A program made the translations under genes and the position numbers. Positions 10,155 to 21,513 of a stretch of DNA of 64,000 bases are shown here, one piece after another (the first letter of the stretch is position 1; each line of letters opens with the position of its first letter). A model generated the notes under the pieces. It was not told the origin of the DNA. It did no database searches and saw nothing but the letters and a program-made list of their open reading frames with translations. This stretch comes from Davidsoniella eucalypti. Its lineage: Eukaryota; Ascomycota; Sordariomycetes; Microascales; Ceratocystidaceae. The DNA lies in assembly GCA_004009845.1 (NCBI GenBank), contig RMBW01000039.1, positions 124,001 to 188,000 of the forward strand. The letters are read 5' to 3'.

Positions 10155-13100
10155 TTGATGATAGCCGTGGTATATATAGTTTTCGGAGAAGCGCCGCCCG
10201 GAAAAATGCCGGGGCCCGTACGAGGGCCGGTGACCTTTGAGGCTAGATTAGATGCGGTTTGCTACAAACTAAAAACTAAATCTAAACAGCTAGCTTCCTT
10301 GATTTAATCACTCGGCTCTAAAAAAGTCATAAGAGATGCCTAAGTCTATAGGCACTTGCATTTGCTGACTGTTCGGCAGTGGCTTGGTAGATGGCATTAG
10401 CCGATCACTAACACCCGGAACATATCGTTATATTGCAGTGAAATATCAGCAGGTAAAAGTTAGAAGATAGCAGTAACGATAATAGCCTCCAGGAAATTAG
10501 ATATAGGCACCGTTCCGAAAATTCAGAATTGTTTGGGTGTCTAGTAGAGGGGTTGGATTTCTGACCGGTGATAAATCCGGCCTCGTATCATGATAGCGAA
10601 TATATCTAGGCCGAGTCATGATATGTGATAAGTTGTGACAATCTATAGCCTGAGAGTGTTACGATACCTTTTCCGTGGATCTGCCAGTCTTCCGAGTGTA
10701 GCTGTCTTGGCCGAAGAGTGGCTTTCGTCCATTATTCTTTCAACAATTATCTTCACGGTTGTCTGCCCTGGATCACTGTCTATTTGTGTGTTTTCTTTGT
10801 ATCATCGGTGCACTCTGGCCATCAGGATGGAGTAGTATAGTACTTTCAAAGCTGCCGCTCTTGTAAATACATCAACTACTTCGTTCCATGAGATTCATTC
10901 ATACAAGAGTAGCCAGATACAGATTTTTCCTCTACAAGGCTAGCTTTCATTACCTGGATACTCACTTTGGCACTTTTTGATTCCTACTGAGAGATTATGT
11001 CTTTTTAGAGGTACCATTCAAACAAGTCATGGCTTTTTTGTTTTGGTTCAGGCAGGTTCAATTCTTCTTTCGCTCTTATATTAGTTGCAGTAAGGTCTCT
11101 AAGTCCGTGTCGTACGGTGATAATTTGACATCAAAGGATTCCTTCTATTTTCCACAAGGAAAATTGCCTTCCAGAACGGTTACACCAACCTATCGTACCA
11201 TCCAGTTCAACTTTTGCATATACGAGATCTCTCTCAAGCCATATATATATAGATCACAGACCCAACGAAAAGTCAAATCCGAAGTTTTATGGGGTTGCTT
11301 TCGACGGTTTCTTTTCGGAACATGCCGTAGTATTCAGTTCTATGAAGTCTCAGTAAGTACGTTGAATGATGAATATGAATCTTAATACCAAAAAGAAATT
11401 CACGTAACTAGTATATCATTATGTATGTCGATATAGCAACTGTCACCCTGATATAACTATGATCCGATAATTGGCAAAACTATTTAATGAAACAAAAGGT
11501 AGTCCACATTTACAACACCAGGTATTCATATCCATTCAGTCACATACTATGCTACTAAACCAGTGCTTTGTAATTCAACTATTCTACAAGACATCTTCAT
11601 ATTTCGTTGCTTCTATGTAGTCCTCTCTTCTAACCAAAAGAACCGGATTAAAGATATCATAGTAAAAAGAGCCGGACCACACCATAGGGGATAGAATCGG
11701 AGATGGTGACTGTGAAAGATAGCATGTCTGATGTAAACACAATAGCCCATTTAGATCTCGAGTATAATTAGATCAACAGACTCAATGTTGGACTTGAAAA
11801 GCACTACCAGGACAATTAAGTCTGGTTGCCAATGTATTATATCACAATCTCAAGTTCCTGAAGAAAATATTAACTCCACTGGATGCCCAATCACTACCCG
11901 AAACTCGAGCGTCGTCTACCGCCGGCATCAAGATATGGAGGTCAGACTTTGGAGATGGAGCATCAACTAAGTTGGACCGAGGCAAGTGTCAGAATTCTAC
12001 GGACTTTTTAGGGGCCCTTTGCCCTTCCGTCAACTAAAGAGGGGGGGAATTAGATAATGTAGCGATAGTAATACCCAAGAGAAAGGACAATCAAACCCAT
12101 AGGCACTCCGCCAGTGGCCTTCCAAGCTGGATATTCTTAGCTTTTGTTGCGCCAATATATAGAAGGTGTCTACAGCTGAAGCCTCAGCCTCGTAGTCATG
12201 TTATCAGGCTACATTGAACGGTAAGTTCTTTTGGCCCCAAAGTCGGACCTTACCAAGTCATAATAAGTGCTTATAAATACGCGCACATGTGGCTTCTAAT
12301 CGCCGGAAATTGGTTAGTGGATGACACCGGAAGACTGCTTTCATCCAGGACATGCTGCTATATAGCTACAAAGTAATAGTAGTTAGGTAGACGTAGAAAA
12401 ATCAAATCAAATTCCATGGTAGAAAACACTAGGGATGACACTTAGAACTCTTATCGTGATAACCTAAAAGACGCCGACCAAGGTACTGACCCTGGCTTAC
12501 ATTATTATATCATCACAGATCTTGGATATATTGTATACTTGGTAGATATGAGCCAGTGGTTCTACAGCGGAAGATTCGGAGCGATTCTCTGACGTTAGAT
12601 CCGGTGTCTTGTCGTTGTACATATTTGTGACATACTAGCATCTTGGGCTAACCCCGGTCTGTCAAGTTAATCGCCTCTGTAGCTTTTATACAGGGTAGAA
12701 GGACATTCCGTAATCGGAAAGTAGATGCTCTAGATCTACAGGTATAATTAACTTATGAACTAGTCTGCGTCATGTACAGAGACAAGATGTAGTTGGATAC
12801 TGTGTGATAAGGGGGGGAAGGTTATTCAAAGAACAAGTATTATTATAGTGTTGTATGTATTAGCTAAAATAAAAATCAAAGAAGATCATATAATCCTTAC
12901 TAGCACCTAACTACTCAAGCGGAGCGTTCAAACTTTGAAATGTACTGTAGAAACACCTCTTGAGTTCAGTACGGACAGCGAAGCATCTCGAATGTTGACT
13001 GCTTTGGTTGTATAACATGATTGTGTGTAAGATGTGCTACAGTAGGGTTAGGGTTCTCTTCAGCGATGAATTCTACTGGAATGATGCTCGCACACCGTTT

Positions 13101-13285
13101 ACGCGGCAGCATAGCGCAACTGTGACGTCTAGATCCTGCTTGCTTGCTTGCCCACTTAGACTTGACAATTCATATATAAAGCTTCAACGACCAAAAAGGG
13201 TTGTTCACAGGGGGGAGAGGAATCGAGGCGACTGAAAATAGGATATTCGAGGCGACCATTGTTTTGACCATGTCACTAATCTTTT
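10155..13285. other. Gene-poor stretch, possible transposon debris
   Basis: No intact gene. Base composition fluctuates and open frames are broken. The segment from about 10630 to 12100 has several medium-length open stretches in changing frames, as old transposon coding sequence would leave, but no diagnostic motif (protease, integrase or RT) could be read. A short GGGTTAGGGTT at about 13045 resembles telomere repeat sequence but is under two full units. Confidence 0.4.
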
Positions 13286-13708
13286 TTAAAAGAAGGTTTT
13301 GGACGCGAACTTGGTTGAGGCGTTCATGATGAGCAAAATGACCAATGCTGTCATTACATAAATTGAATGTACGTTGTGATAGTACCGCTGTTGAGACGAC
13401 GATAGGCTGCTATGCATTTTTCTAGTGAGGGCAAAGAAGTTGATCGTGTCGATCCGACTAGGCAAAACCCTAGAAAGTAATGCGTCTGGAGGGTTCCCGG
13501 TTGTTGTACGTGGGTCTATATGTGTATGCTTAATACTTAATAACTGAATAGAGGCCTCGCGGGAAATCTTCTCTGTCAGTTGGGATGAGGCTTTTATTAG
13601 CTGCCTGGGTGCCTGTACATCTGTATAGGCTATGTTGATCACTGAACCAACTGTAATTGCAGTGTTGTCGCCGACAAAGTCCGTGTCCAGGCAGTGAATG
13701 GCGATCAT
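13286..13708 (-). CDS. Hypothetical ORF, 140 codons
   Basis: A single open frame from an ATG at 13708, extending upstream through non-ATG codons to about 13775. The N-terminal stretch MIAIHCLDTDF followed by TAITVGSVINIAYTDVQAP is organised like the first strands of the RNase H-like Gfd2/YDR514C-type domain common in ascomycetes (a hydrophobic strand, an acidic residue, then IG.../LDT-like strand). The catalytic acid is not clearly conserved and the rest of that domain is absent. It could be a decayed fragment, a lineage-specific gene, or chance. Confidence 0.22.
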   Translation of the reverse strand: MIAIHCLDTDFVGDNTAITVGSVINIAYTDVQAPRQLIKASSQLTEKISREASIQLLSIKHTHIDPRTTTGNPPDALLSRVLPSRIDTINFFALTRKMHSSLSSSQQRYYHNVHSIYVMTALVILLIMNASTKFASKTFF

Positions 13709-16700
13709 GACGGTCTGAGCCTTGATTTTTTGGATTTCTTGCGCAGACAAACAACTTCCGTTACTTCATTCAGTATTGCCCGGTAATTTTACAGTTGGCA
13801 TACTAGACTGTATGCTAAAATGATAAAAGGGCCGCAAACTGGACGTTATAGCCTCCGTATGATAGCGCGAGGATTTGCTAGTGAGCCATCGAGCCTCTTG
13901 AGAAAGCTGTTAGGCTGTTAGCGCAAGTTTCAAGAGTCAAGTGCGTGACGATAGCAATAGCAATAATGATGAGTTACGTGCAAAGTAACCTAGCCATAGC
14001 TGGGAATAGAGTCGCGAGATAAACCAAAATAGACGTGATGTACACGTTGATATCTCTCCAGAAATACTGTTGGAGTGGGAGTATTTTATCAATCCTCCTT
14101 TTCTTTACGACATGTTTGCTGAATATTTCATTCATGTTTCTTGTCTCCTCACTGGCTGTTCGTTTAAATTCGTGCAGGACAAACATGCCCTCCCTGGCTT
14201 ATGGCATGCTACAAGATACAAGGAAACAATGAGACCTGAAGCTTGAATGCGGAATGATGTGTAGAAACAGTTGCCTGCTTTTTGAGATGAAGATATGCAC
14301 ACTGACACTTAATCTTTGGTAGAAGGCTTTCTTGCCATCAAGGGTTTCTCATGCTCACCCCCAACTCAATAAGCTTGAGAACCCAGTAAGCTGGCTAGCA
14401 GAAGCCCATCAAAGGAGAATAACCAAGAGACCAAAACGCTAGAAGATGAAAGCAAGTATGGAAGCATCGAATGTCGGTCTACAGAGGCTTTGGGACGTTC
14501 TTTGGTCCGGGATTAGCATAAGTATGCTTCAATAAACTTGACGGTGGTCTATTCCACATTCTGATTCAGAACAATGCAATTGCACAAGACAAGAAAGCAG
14601 AATATAGGGTAGACCAACAAACATCCTTGCGGGCCGGAACAAAGGTAGCAACGGTTTGTACTCGCGTGTAGGTAAGCAAGTAAGGCTTTGAACAACTCTA
14701 TGTCCTCACTTGGTGTAGCCGTTGCCAGAACTTGAACAACTACATATTAGTAGCTATAGCTGTTATAACAGTGCTTGCTATTGACCCATTGGCTGCGCGC
14801 GATATTCTTAGAAACACGGAGGGCAGAAAGCGTACGTAAGCCCCGGCATCAGAGACGGCTGTACTGTAGCAACGGCGATCGTAGCATCATAGAGGCGCTG
14901 AAAACTGTTTGTCCGAGCCGCTAGGAAGCAAGAATAGCCAGTTACTCAAGTGTAAGTACGTGGCTCTCTCCCACTTTAATCATCCTGCCTCTCTATCCTC
15001 TTTGTCTATCTGGTGGCAAGCAGTTTCGGACCAGGGAGGAGGCTTGCTTTCTCTTTTTATCTCTTTTCTTTCTGCCAAGGCAAATGCTCACAGACATCAA
15101 CACACGAGATATGATGGCTTGCTTGTGATGTTCGCACTTGCAGGCTGTTTCTACGTCGGACCATTTGATCCTATTCAGCTTCTACTATAGCACTATCTAC
15201 GTACATGTATACAGGTATACGATATAGATCATGCCAGTCAGGGGATCGAAACCACAGCGACATCGAGTAGTGTTTTACTGCTTCCGCCGGCTGTTCAAGG
15301 TGGGCGCTTTAAGTGTAAACAGCACTGTGCAAAACAATCCTCATGGCAGGAGATTACGAAAGCTTGACGCCGTCAGTTAAAGTAACTAGCAGACTAGCTC
15401 TAGTCTGCAATGTCCATCGTTTAACGTGGAGGACTGCCAGTGTTTGATCCCCCAGCGATCCCTTTTAACCTACAACTACAACTAAGAAGATTTCCCGAAT
15501 AGGGACGCTATCCCGCATGGCCAGGGGGCAAGAGGCAAGAAGCCTGAAAACATGGAGGAGTGTATCAGAAATTGGCCCAACAGAGCGTTGTGGTTGGGCC
15601 CAAAAAGACAAGTCATGTTCACCGACTAGAACACACCAACTTGGCTGTCAGAGCCACTCATCTATGCTTTGGTCTTTGGTCGTTTCTTTTCGCCTGGCGA
15701 GTAGCAGCAACATGCAGTACCAATATCACGATCTTCGGGTGATCGTCGGCCACCTTATAGTCGAACGACGTCTGTGGGCCAACGGTAGCTGGTTTCTGTT
15801 GGTCTATTGTCTTTCTTCGACTTGTTTCTTCAGACGACCCTAAAAGCTAATAGCTCTAGTTGGCTAAGAAAGCACTAGTACTAATCTACGGAACAATTAA
15901 CTAAGACTGTAAGTAGGCTTATCTTGGAGATAATCTTAGTGAAAATGAAGTTGCTCTGGCGCACAACAAACGCCAAGGACGTTTCTTTCGCGGCCACGCA
16001 CGACGTCAGGATGTCTTGGGTCGCAATGGCTCTGATGAAGGTAGATTGACATCTAGCTGGCAGTAGCCGTTGGCCAAGAACAAGATGCTTCTTGTGCATA
16101 GAACATCACGGAAAGCATCAATGATCGGCTGTCTTGTGGTTAGAGGGAACCAACAACTACGTACTAGCAATGGCCAAGCCGAGTAAGCTGACTCTACATA
16201 TGGCATAAAAAGAATAAAGAACGACAGCTTTTATGGTGTCAAACCAGTCCCGAGAATATAGCCCTGGTAGACGGACACCCCCCCCCTCACCCCCTCTTGT
16301 CTGCCCATAAGCTGCCTCTTCGTCCATTTTCCACAGCCGCCAGACTTACGTAGCTTCTAGTCGACGTCTTTGTTTGAGGATTGGAAAACAAAACAAAGCA
16401 CAACGAAATATATTGCTGCTGAGAAGGAAAACCAGCTAACCCTCTCATGGTGGCTTGCCCCCCTCCCCTCATACCAAGAACATTAGCTCTAATGGCAAAC
16501 TGTTTGATAATCGACTAGGGGTCGGCTAATTTGAGAACAGACTACCACCATAAACCACTTACAACCAGTACTACATCTTTTGTCCATGTTTGTGCTGGGA
16601 GAAAACCTATGGCGAGCTGCTTTGCTTAGCTGGCTGGACTGCGCGCCGAGCCTCAAACAGCGCCCAAGTTGATTGGTTAGCGTTCCTTTTCTCCCCTGTC

Positions 16701-17341
16701 CGTTCTCTGACTTTACTGGGTACATCGCCATAATGCTCGCTAATATCGTCATGTTCAACTACTTCTTAGTAGAGCAAGAAAATACAGCAACTTACAGGAG
16801 CCTGTGCAGAATCTGCACGCCCAGACCGTGATCGTAGAACATACACTAGCCTTCATACAGCACCAAGTCAGTAAATAGGAGTGAGGGGGGGGTGTTGCTT
16901 GTCGTTCCCATGCCATGTCATGGCTAGCCTAGTATCACGCTCAGTTATCGAGAACTTCGATATAGCAGATCTAGAGAAGAGCACAAGTAAACACGCATAT
17001 GGCGATTGTATCGAGAAGAGACTCCGATCTAGGATAAAAGGGACTCGACAGCCGCTCTTTCCATCGGGTTGTTTTTGGTCCTTCTTCTTCACACATCGTC
17101 ACCTCTTTACAACAATCCTCCTTCTATACACTCATCTCACACTATCATTTCCGGGCTAGACCTATTCACTGTTCTTTATACTCATTCACTTACATTCTAA
17201 AGCCTGCCTTTAGAGTCATTCATTACGATCTTAGAGCTAGACTCCGAGTTCAATCTTTAGTACATCGCCATATAAACAGTCTCTTTACGAGCAGTCTTTC
17301 AACGTTTTTGCTTAACCATATACACATACACATCTTTCAAA
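13709..17341. other. No supported gene
   Basis: Nothing convincing is seen over 3.6 kb. Open frames up to about 108 codons exist on both strands but overlap each other and lack motifs. The last 250 bases before 17342 are pyrimidine-rich on the plus strand and are the likely promoter and leader of the repeat-protein gene, ending in CAAA just before its ATG. Confidence 0.45.
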
Positions 17342-18733
17342 ATGCACTACTCTGCTTTCATCGCCGCCTCTCTGGCCATGGCCGGCATGAGCACTGCCCA
17401 GTCCACTGGTTTCCCCCAAGGCACCGGCTCCATTCCCACAGGCACCCTTCCCTTCGCTAGACCCTCCGGCACTGGTGATTTCTCCGGCCGTCCCCACGGC
17501 ACTGGTCGTCCTCAAGGCACCGCTGGCTTCCCCCAGGGCACTGGTGTTCCTTCTCTCCCCTCAGGTACTGGAATTGCTCGCAGAGCTGAGAGCACTGGCA
17601 TCCCCAGCGGCGCTCTCCCCTCTGGAACTGGCTTCCCTGGCACCGGTTTCCCTGCTGGAACCGGAGCTCCTATTCCTCAGGGCACTGGTGACTTCAGTGG
17701 TCCTCACGGCACTGGTTTCCCCCAGGGTACCGGTAGCTTCCTCCAGGGTACTGGCTCTGTTCCCTCTCTTCCCTCTGGTACTGGCATTGCTCGCAGAGCC
17801 GAGAGCACTGATATCCCCAGCGGCGCTCTCCCATTTGGAACTGGTATCCCCAGCGGTGCTCTCCCCTTTGGAACTGGTATCCCCAGCGGCGCTCTCCCCT
17901 TTGGAACTGGCTTCCCCGGCACCGGTTTCCCCTCTGGAACCGGAGCTCCTATTCCTCAGGGCACTGGCTCTGTTCCCTCTCTTCCTTCGGGTACTGGCAT
18001 TGCCCGCAGAGCTGAGAGCACTGGCGTCCCCAGCGGTGCCCTACCCTCTGGCACCGGCTTCCCCGGCACCGGTTTCCCCTCTGGAACTGGTGGTGCTCAG
18101 TTCCCTCAGGGTACTGGCAGCTTTGGCGACCACCAGGGACCTCACGGCACTGGTAGCTTCCCCCAGGGTACTGGTTCTTTCTCCGTGCCCTCGGGTACCG
18201 GCTCTGGCCTTCCTCAGGGTACCGGCCTAGTCGCTAGAGCCTTTGGCACCGGTGACTTCACTGGCTCGTTCAGCAAGCCTACTGGCACTGGTTCTTTCCC
18301 CCAGGGTACCGGTGGCTTCGAGGGTCCCCACAGTGGTTTCCCCCAGGGCACTGGTGGTGTTCCTCAGGGTACTGGCCTCTTTGTGATTCCCTCCGGCACT
18401 GGTTTCCCCTCCGGTGTCGCCTTCCCCTCTGGCACTGGCGCTACCCCCGCTCTCCCCGACGCTACTGGTATCGCCCGCAGAGTCCTTGGCGACAACAGTG
18501 GTTTCTCTATCCCCACTGGTACTGGATTCTCCATTCCTACCGGCACTGGTAGCGGTTTCTCTGCCCCTGCTGGCACTGACGCTGGCTTCAGCGGCCCTGC
18601 TGGCACCGGCATCAGCGGTAGCTTCCCCAACTTCACCAGTGGCGGCTCTGCCCTGCCCACTACTCTGGTCACTTCTCGCCGTGGTGGCTACCAAAGCACC
18701 TCTGTTGGTTCTGCCCAGACTACCGGCTTCTAA
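17342..18733 (+). CDS. Secreted Gly/Thr-rich repeat protein with dibasic sites
   Basis: Intronless, 463 aa. Residues 1-19 form a signal peptide ending STA-Q. The remainder is built from short PQGTG, PSGTG and GFPGTG units with no cysteine and only two tyrosines. A larger module repeats at an exact 71-residue period: the context SGTGIARRAEST puts RR at 80-81, 151-152 and 222-223. Further RR pairs lie at 379-380 (GIARRVLGD) and 446-447. Arg-Arg is the cleavage signature of the late-Golgi Kex2 protease, so the product may be cut into several Gly-rich peptides; this is inference. There is no GPI signal and no transmembrane helix. A structural cell-wall, adhesive or spore-matrix role is the alternative. 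No tailoring-enzyme genes of fungal RiPP clusters are nearby. Codon use is C-ending and consistent, suggesting high expression. I do not recognise a named family. Confidence 0.88.
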   Translation: MHYSAFIAASLAMAGMSTAQSTGFPQGTGSIPTGTLPFARPSGTGDFSGRPHGTGRPQGTAGFPQGTGVPSLPSGTGIARRAESTGIPSGALPSGTGFPGTGFPAGTGAPIPQGTGDFSGPHGTGFPQGTGSFLQGTGSVPSLPSGTGIARRAESTDIPSGALPFGTGIPSGALPFGTGIPSGALPFGTGFPGTGFPSGTGAPIPQGTGSVPSLPSGTGIARRAESTGVPSGALPSGTGFPGTGFPSGTGGAQFPQGTGSFGDHQGPHGTGSFPQGTGSFSVPSGTGSGLPQGTGLVARAFGTGDFTGSFSKPTGTGSFPQGTGGFEGPHSGFPQGTGGVPQGTGLFVIPSGTGFPSGVAFPSGTGATPALPDATGIARRVLGDNSGFSIPTGTGFSIPTGTGSGFSAPAGTDAGFSGPAGTGISGSFPNFTSGGSALPTTLVTSRRGGYQSTSVGSAQTTGF

Positions 18734-19153
18734 GTTGCTAGACAATTCGGCCTTTTCTTTCTACATCAATTTTCTGGGCAACCAAAACTGAAGTTTATTG
18801 ACTGCAGCCAGCTGCTGCTTTAGTTGCGCTAACACTTCACAACCTTGTTTGGTTTTTTCTCTTTCCTTATTTCTTTCTTTTTCTTCTTTTCCTTTTTCCT
18901 TTTTCTTTTTCTTTTCCTTTTTCTTCTTCTTTGTACTTTTTAGTGAATTCTGTTTGATACGATAAATAAAGATAGCGGCGAATCTAGCCCGTGAATATTC
19001 AATTCTTCTTCTTCAATAAGAACTTGTGATGCTCAATAGTGATATAAATTCAACCCTATAATTCTCCAAATCACGTGACACATATGGAACGCTAATAATA
19101 ATGCTAGCAGTGCAGAGTAGCATCTAAGCCAGGAAATTGCTACAATTGGCGAA
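18734..19153. other. Intergenic between repeat protein and TRP4
   Basis: Begins with the 3' flank of the repeat-protein gene, including a long pyrimidine tract (18853-18932) and an AATAAA at 18965-18970 that may serve polyadenylation. The rest is AT-rich promoter-like sequence. Confidence 0.5.
18853..18932 (+). repeat. Polypyrimidine low-complexity tract
   Basis: About 80 bases made almost only of T and C on the plus strand, directly downstream of the repeat-protein gene. It may lie in its 3' untranslated region. Confidence 0.8.
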
Positions 19154-19160
19154 TGAGTCA
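19154..19160. promoter_or_regulatory. Gcn4/CpcA-type site TGAGTCA upstream of TRP4
   Basis: A perfect TGA(G)TCA palindrome, the binding sequence of the bZIP activator Gcn4 (CpcA/CPC1 in filamentous fungi), lies 205 bases before the ATG of the tryptophan biosynthesis gene. Amino-acid biosynthetic genes, TRP4 included, are classical targets of this cross-pathway control. The heptamer alone can occur by chance; its position before this gene makes it credible. Confidence 0.65.
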
Positions 19161-19364
19161 AAATAGCTTGAAACGGCGCTGCCAATGAAAGAAGTTACAA
19201 AGCGTCATAGCTACTGCATTGCGACCTCTTTCCTCGTTTTCATAAATCGAAGTGACTAATCGGACACTATTACCTAGTTTAACTATATACATCACATAAA
19301 AGCGGCATATATTGTCCGCATTATATCTTACACCCTACATATCCAGATAGTGGTTGAAAATACA

Positions 19365-20668
19365 ATGGCTTCTCAAGCACCACCCGTTTCAACCAAAAAG
19401 GTTGATATCAAGCCGCTGCTGCAGAAGCTGTGGCCCTTCGGCGCAACTGCGACTCCCGCCGAGATTGCAGAGGCCATCTCGCACTTCTTCACCAATGGAG
19501 TTTCGGAATCTCAGGCCGCATCGCTATTGATCTGTCTACATTTTGCGCAGCTCGATCTGCGTGCTGATGTCATGGCCGCATGTGCGTTGAAGATGCGCGA
19601 GGCTGCTGCGCCGATTGATGCGCCGGGCTTGAGGGAGCTTATCGAGCGCCGTAACCTCAAAGCTGGTGGCTATAACGGTGGTCTGGTAAGTCTACACCAT
19701 GCTATATATCAACCCTGGTGGGGACCCTTTGATACTGTGTAACTAACATGTGTCTCTTGTAGTGTGATATCGTCGGCACCGGCGGTGACTCTCATAACAC
19801 CTTCAACATCAGCACAACGGCCTCGATCATCGCTTCGGCGCTTATCCTTGTTTCTAAGCATGGCAACCGTGCGAGCACCTCCAAGTCGGGAAGCGCCGAT
19901 CTCGTCAACAACATGAAGCCACGACCACCCATTCTCAACGCTGTAAAGCCATCTACGCTAATCGAAATCTACTCGCGCACTAACTACGCCTTTCTATTCG
20001 CACCTGTCTTCCACCCGGGCATGCGCTACGTAGCTCCCGTACGTAAACAATTGCCGTGGCGCACAATCTTCAACAACTTAGGCCCCCTCGCAAACCCCGT
20101 CGAATCTGTGTTGGAAGCTCGTGTGATCGGAGTAGCTCGCCGGGCATTGGGTCCTGCCTTCGCGGAGGCTTTGCGTATGGCTGGTACTAAGAACGCGCTG
20201 ATCATTTGCGGTGCTGAGGAGCTAGATGAGTTGAGTTGCGCGGGGCCTACGTACTGCTGGATGCTCCAGGAGAACGAACAGAAGGAGATCTATGTGCGTG
20301 AATTCACAGTTTCGCCTGAGGACTTTGGTCTATCTCGTCATTCTTTGGACACAGTTGAGGGCGGTAAGGAACCAGAGGAGAATGCGGCGATTCTGCACCG
20401 TATTCTGAACAATGAGTTGCCTGATGACCACCCTCTTATCGAGTTCATCTTGATGAACGCGGCAGCTCTATTTGTCGTTTCTGGCCTCGTAGAGTCAAAC
20501 GAATCCAACATGGGCCACGGAGACGACGGCAAGGTCATAACGGAGAGGGGCCCCGGTGACTGCCGCTGGAAGGAAGGATTGCGGCGGGCGCGCTGGGCAC
20601 TGAAGAGTGGCGAGGCGTGGAAGCAATGGACATCGTTCGTTGATGTTACGAACGAATTAGGCGCATAA
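19365..20668 (+). CDS. trpD: Anthranilate phosphoribosyltransferase
   Basis: Transfers the phosphoribosyl group of PRPP to anthranilate, the second committed step of tryptophan synthesis, in the cytosol (S. cerevisiae Trp4). Exons 19365-19685 and 19763-20668 with a 77-bp phase-0 intron give 408 aa, close to the usual 380-420. The N-terminal helical domain is residues 1-105. The PRPP site GTGGDSHNTFNIS starts at 112. KHGNRASTSKSGSAD at 139-153 is the family's second signature. Further conserved blocks are NYAFLFAPVFHPGMR, FNNLGPLANP and a late DELSCAGPTYCW. The ATG at 19365 (MASQAPP) is preferred over an upstream in-frame GTG. Convergent with the membrane-protein gene at 21514. Likely under cross-pathway control through the TGAGTCA at 19154. 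Confidence 0.97.
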
Positions 20669-21513
20669 TCAAAATTTCAGATATCCATATATCACGCATA
20701 TATATCGTTGGAAGCATCCGATCTCCAGATAGACTAAGAGGATTTAGGATGTTTTCGGATTTTATTTTGTTGCAGGGCAAAAGCTACGTGTTTAATTTTT
20801 TTTTATCATACAGTATAAAATTCGGAGTCCTGAGAATCTTATATATAAAATACGCAAAATTCAGGGAACATCTACATAACGGATATAGCTAAAGAGGATG
20901 GGAAATAAAGAGAGACTTTGACAGAAGGAAAAAGATGATGTAAAAATGTGCTGAAAAGCAATATAGCGGCCGTTAGATCGCAAGATAGAAGATATTAAGG
21001 AAATATCAAGAGATGATGGTAGGATGTTTGTGGCAATGGTAGTAATTAACGTATCGTAAATGATGGGATATGAAAGAGAGTGAGTCAACATGAGATAAAA
21101 GAAAGAAGAAAAGAAAGAAAAGGAAAGGGAGATGTAAGTCTTGTTGTTGTTGTGTGAACTGGTGTTTTTTGGGTATCATTAAATGTAAGATGTAATAAGT
21201 AGTAGATCAGATAAGATGGAAATAAAGCGTAGTGTACAAATGGAAGGCGCCTGGAAAAAAAAAAGGAAGAAGAAGAAAAGGAAGGACGTTCGAGATGGGA
21301 AACGCATTAGAAAAAATATGTATAGGCAGGCAGGGCAGCTGCCGGATGCGGAGGGTCGATGTAACGAGAAGTGGTATCACAAAGCAAGAAGAGACGAAAC
21401 GGATAGAAAAAAAGGAAAGTATGACGACAGACGGCAACGACAGCCTTTGATTTCTTTCTTAAACACGAGAGAAATCAAGACAATATGTGATAATAGCCTT
21501 TCTTTTTCTTTCT
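20669..21513. other. Convergent intergenic region
   Basis: The 3' flanks of trpD and of the minus-strand membrane-protein gene. AT- and purine-rich with short A runs. Open frames here are reading through low-complexity sequence and are not supported as genes. Confidence 0.55.

Noticed and set aside
13040..13056. Telomere-like GGGTTAGGGTT
   Set aside because: Fewer than two full TTAGGG units, no degenerate copies around it; chance is sufficient.
17342..18733. Secreted repeat protein as a dikaritin-type RiPP or mating pheromone precursor
   Set aside because: No Tyr-containing core peptides, no cysteines, no pheromone-like repeats and no tailoring-enzyme genes nearby. Only the dibasic-site layout is shared.
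18227..18745. 172-codon minus-strand frame opposite the secreted repeat protein
   Set aside because: Antisense shadow of the repetitive plus-strand gene; the GC-periodic repeat keeps several frames open.
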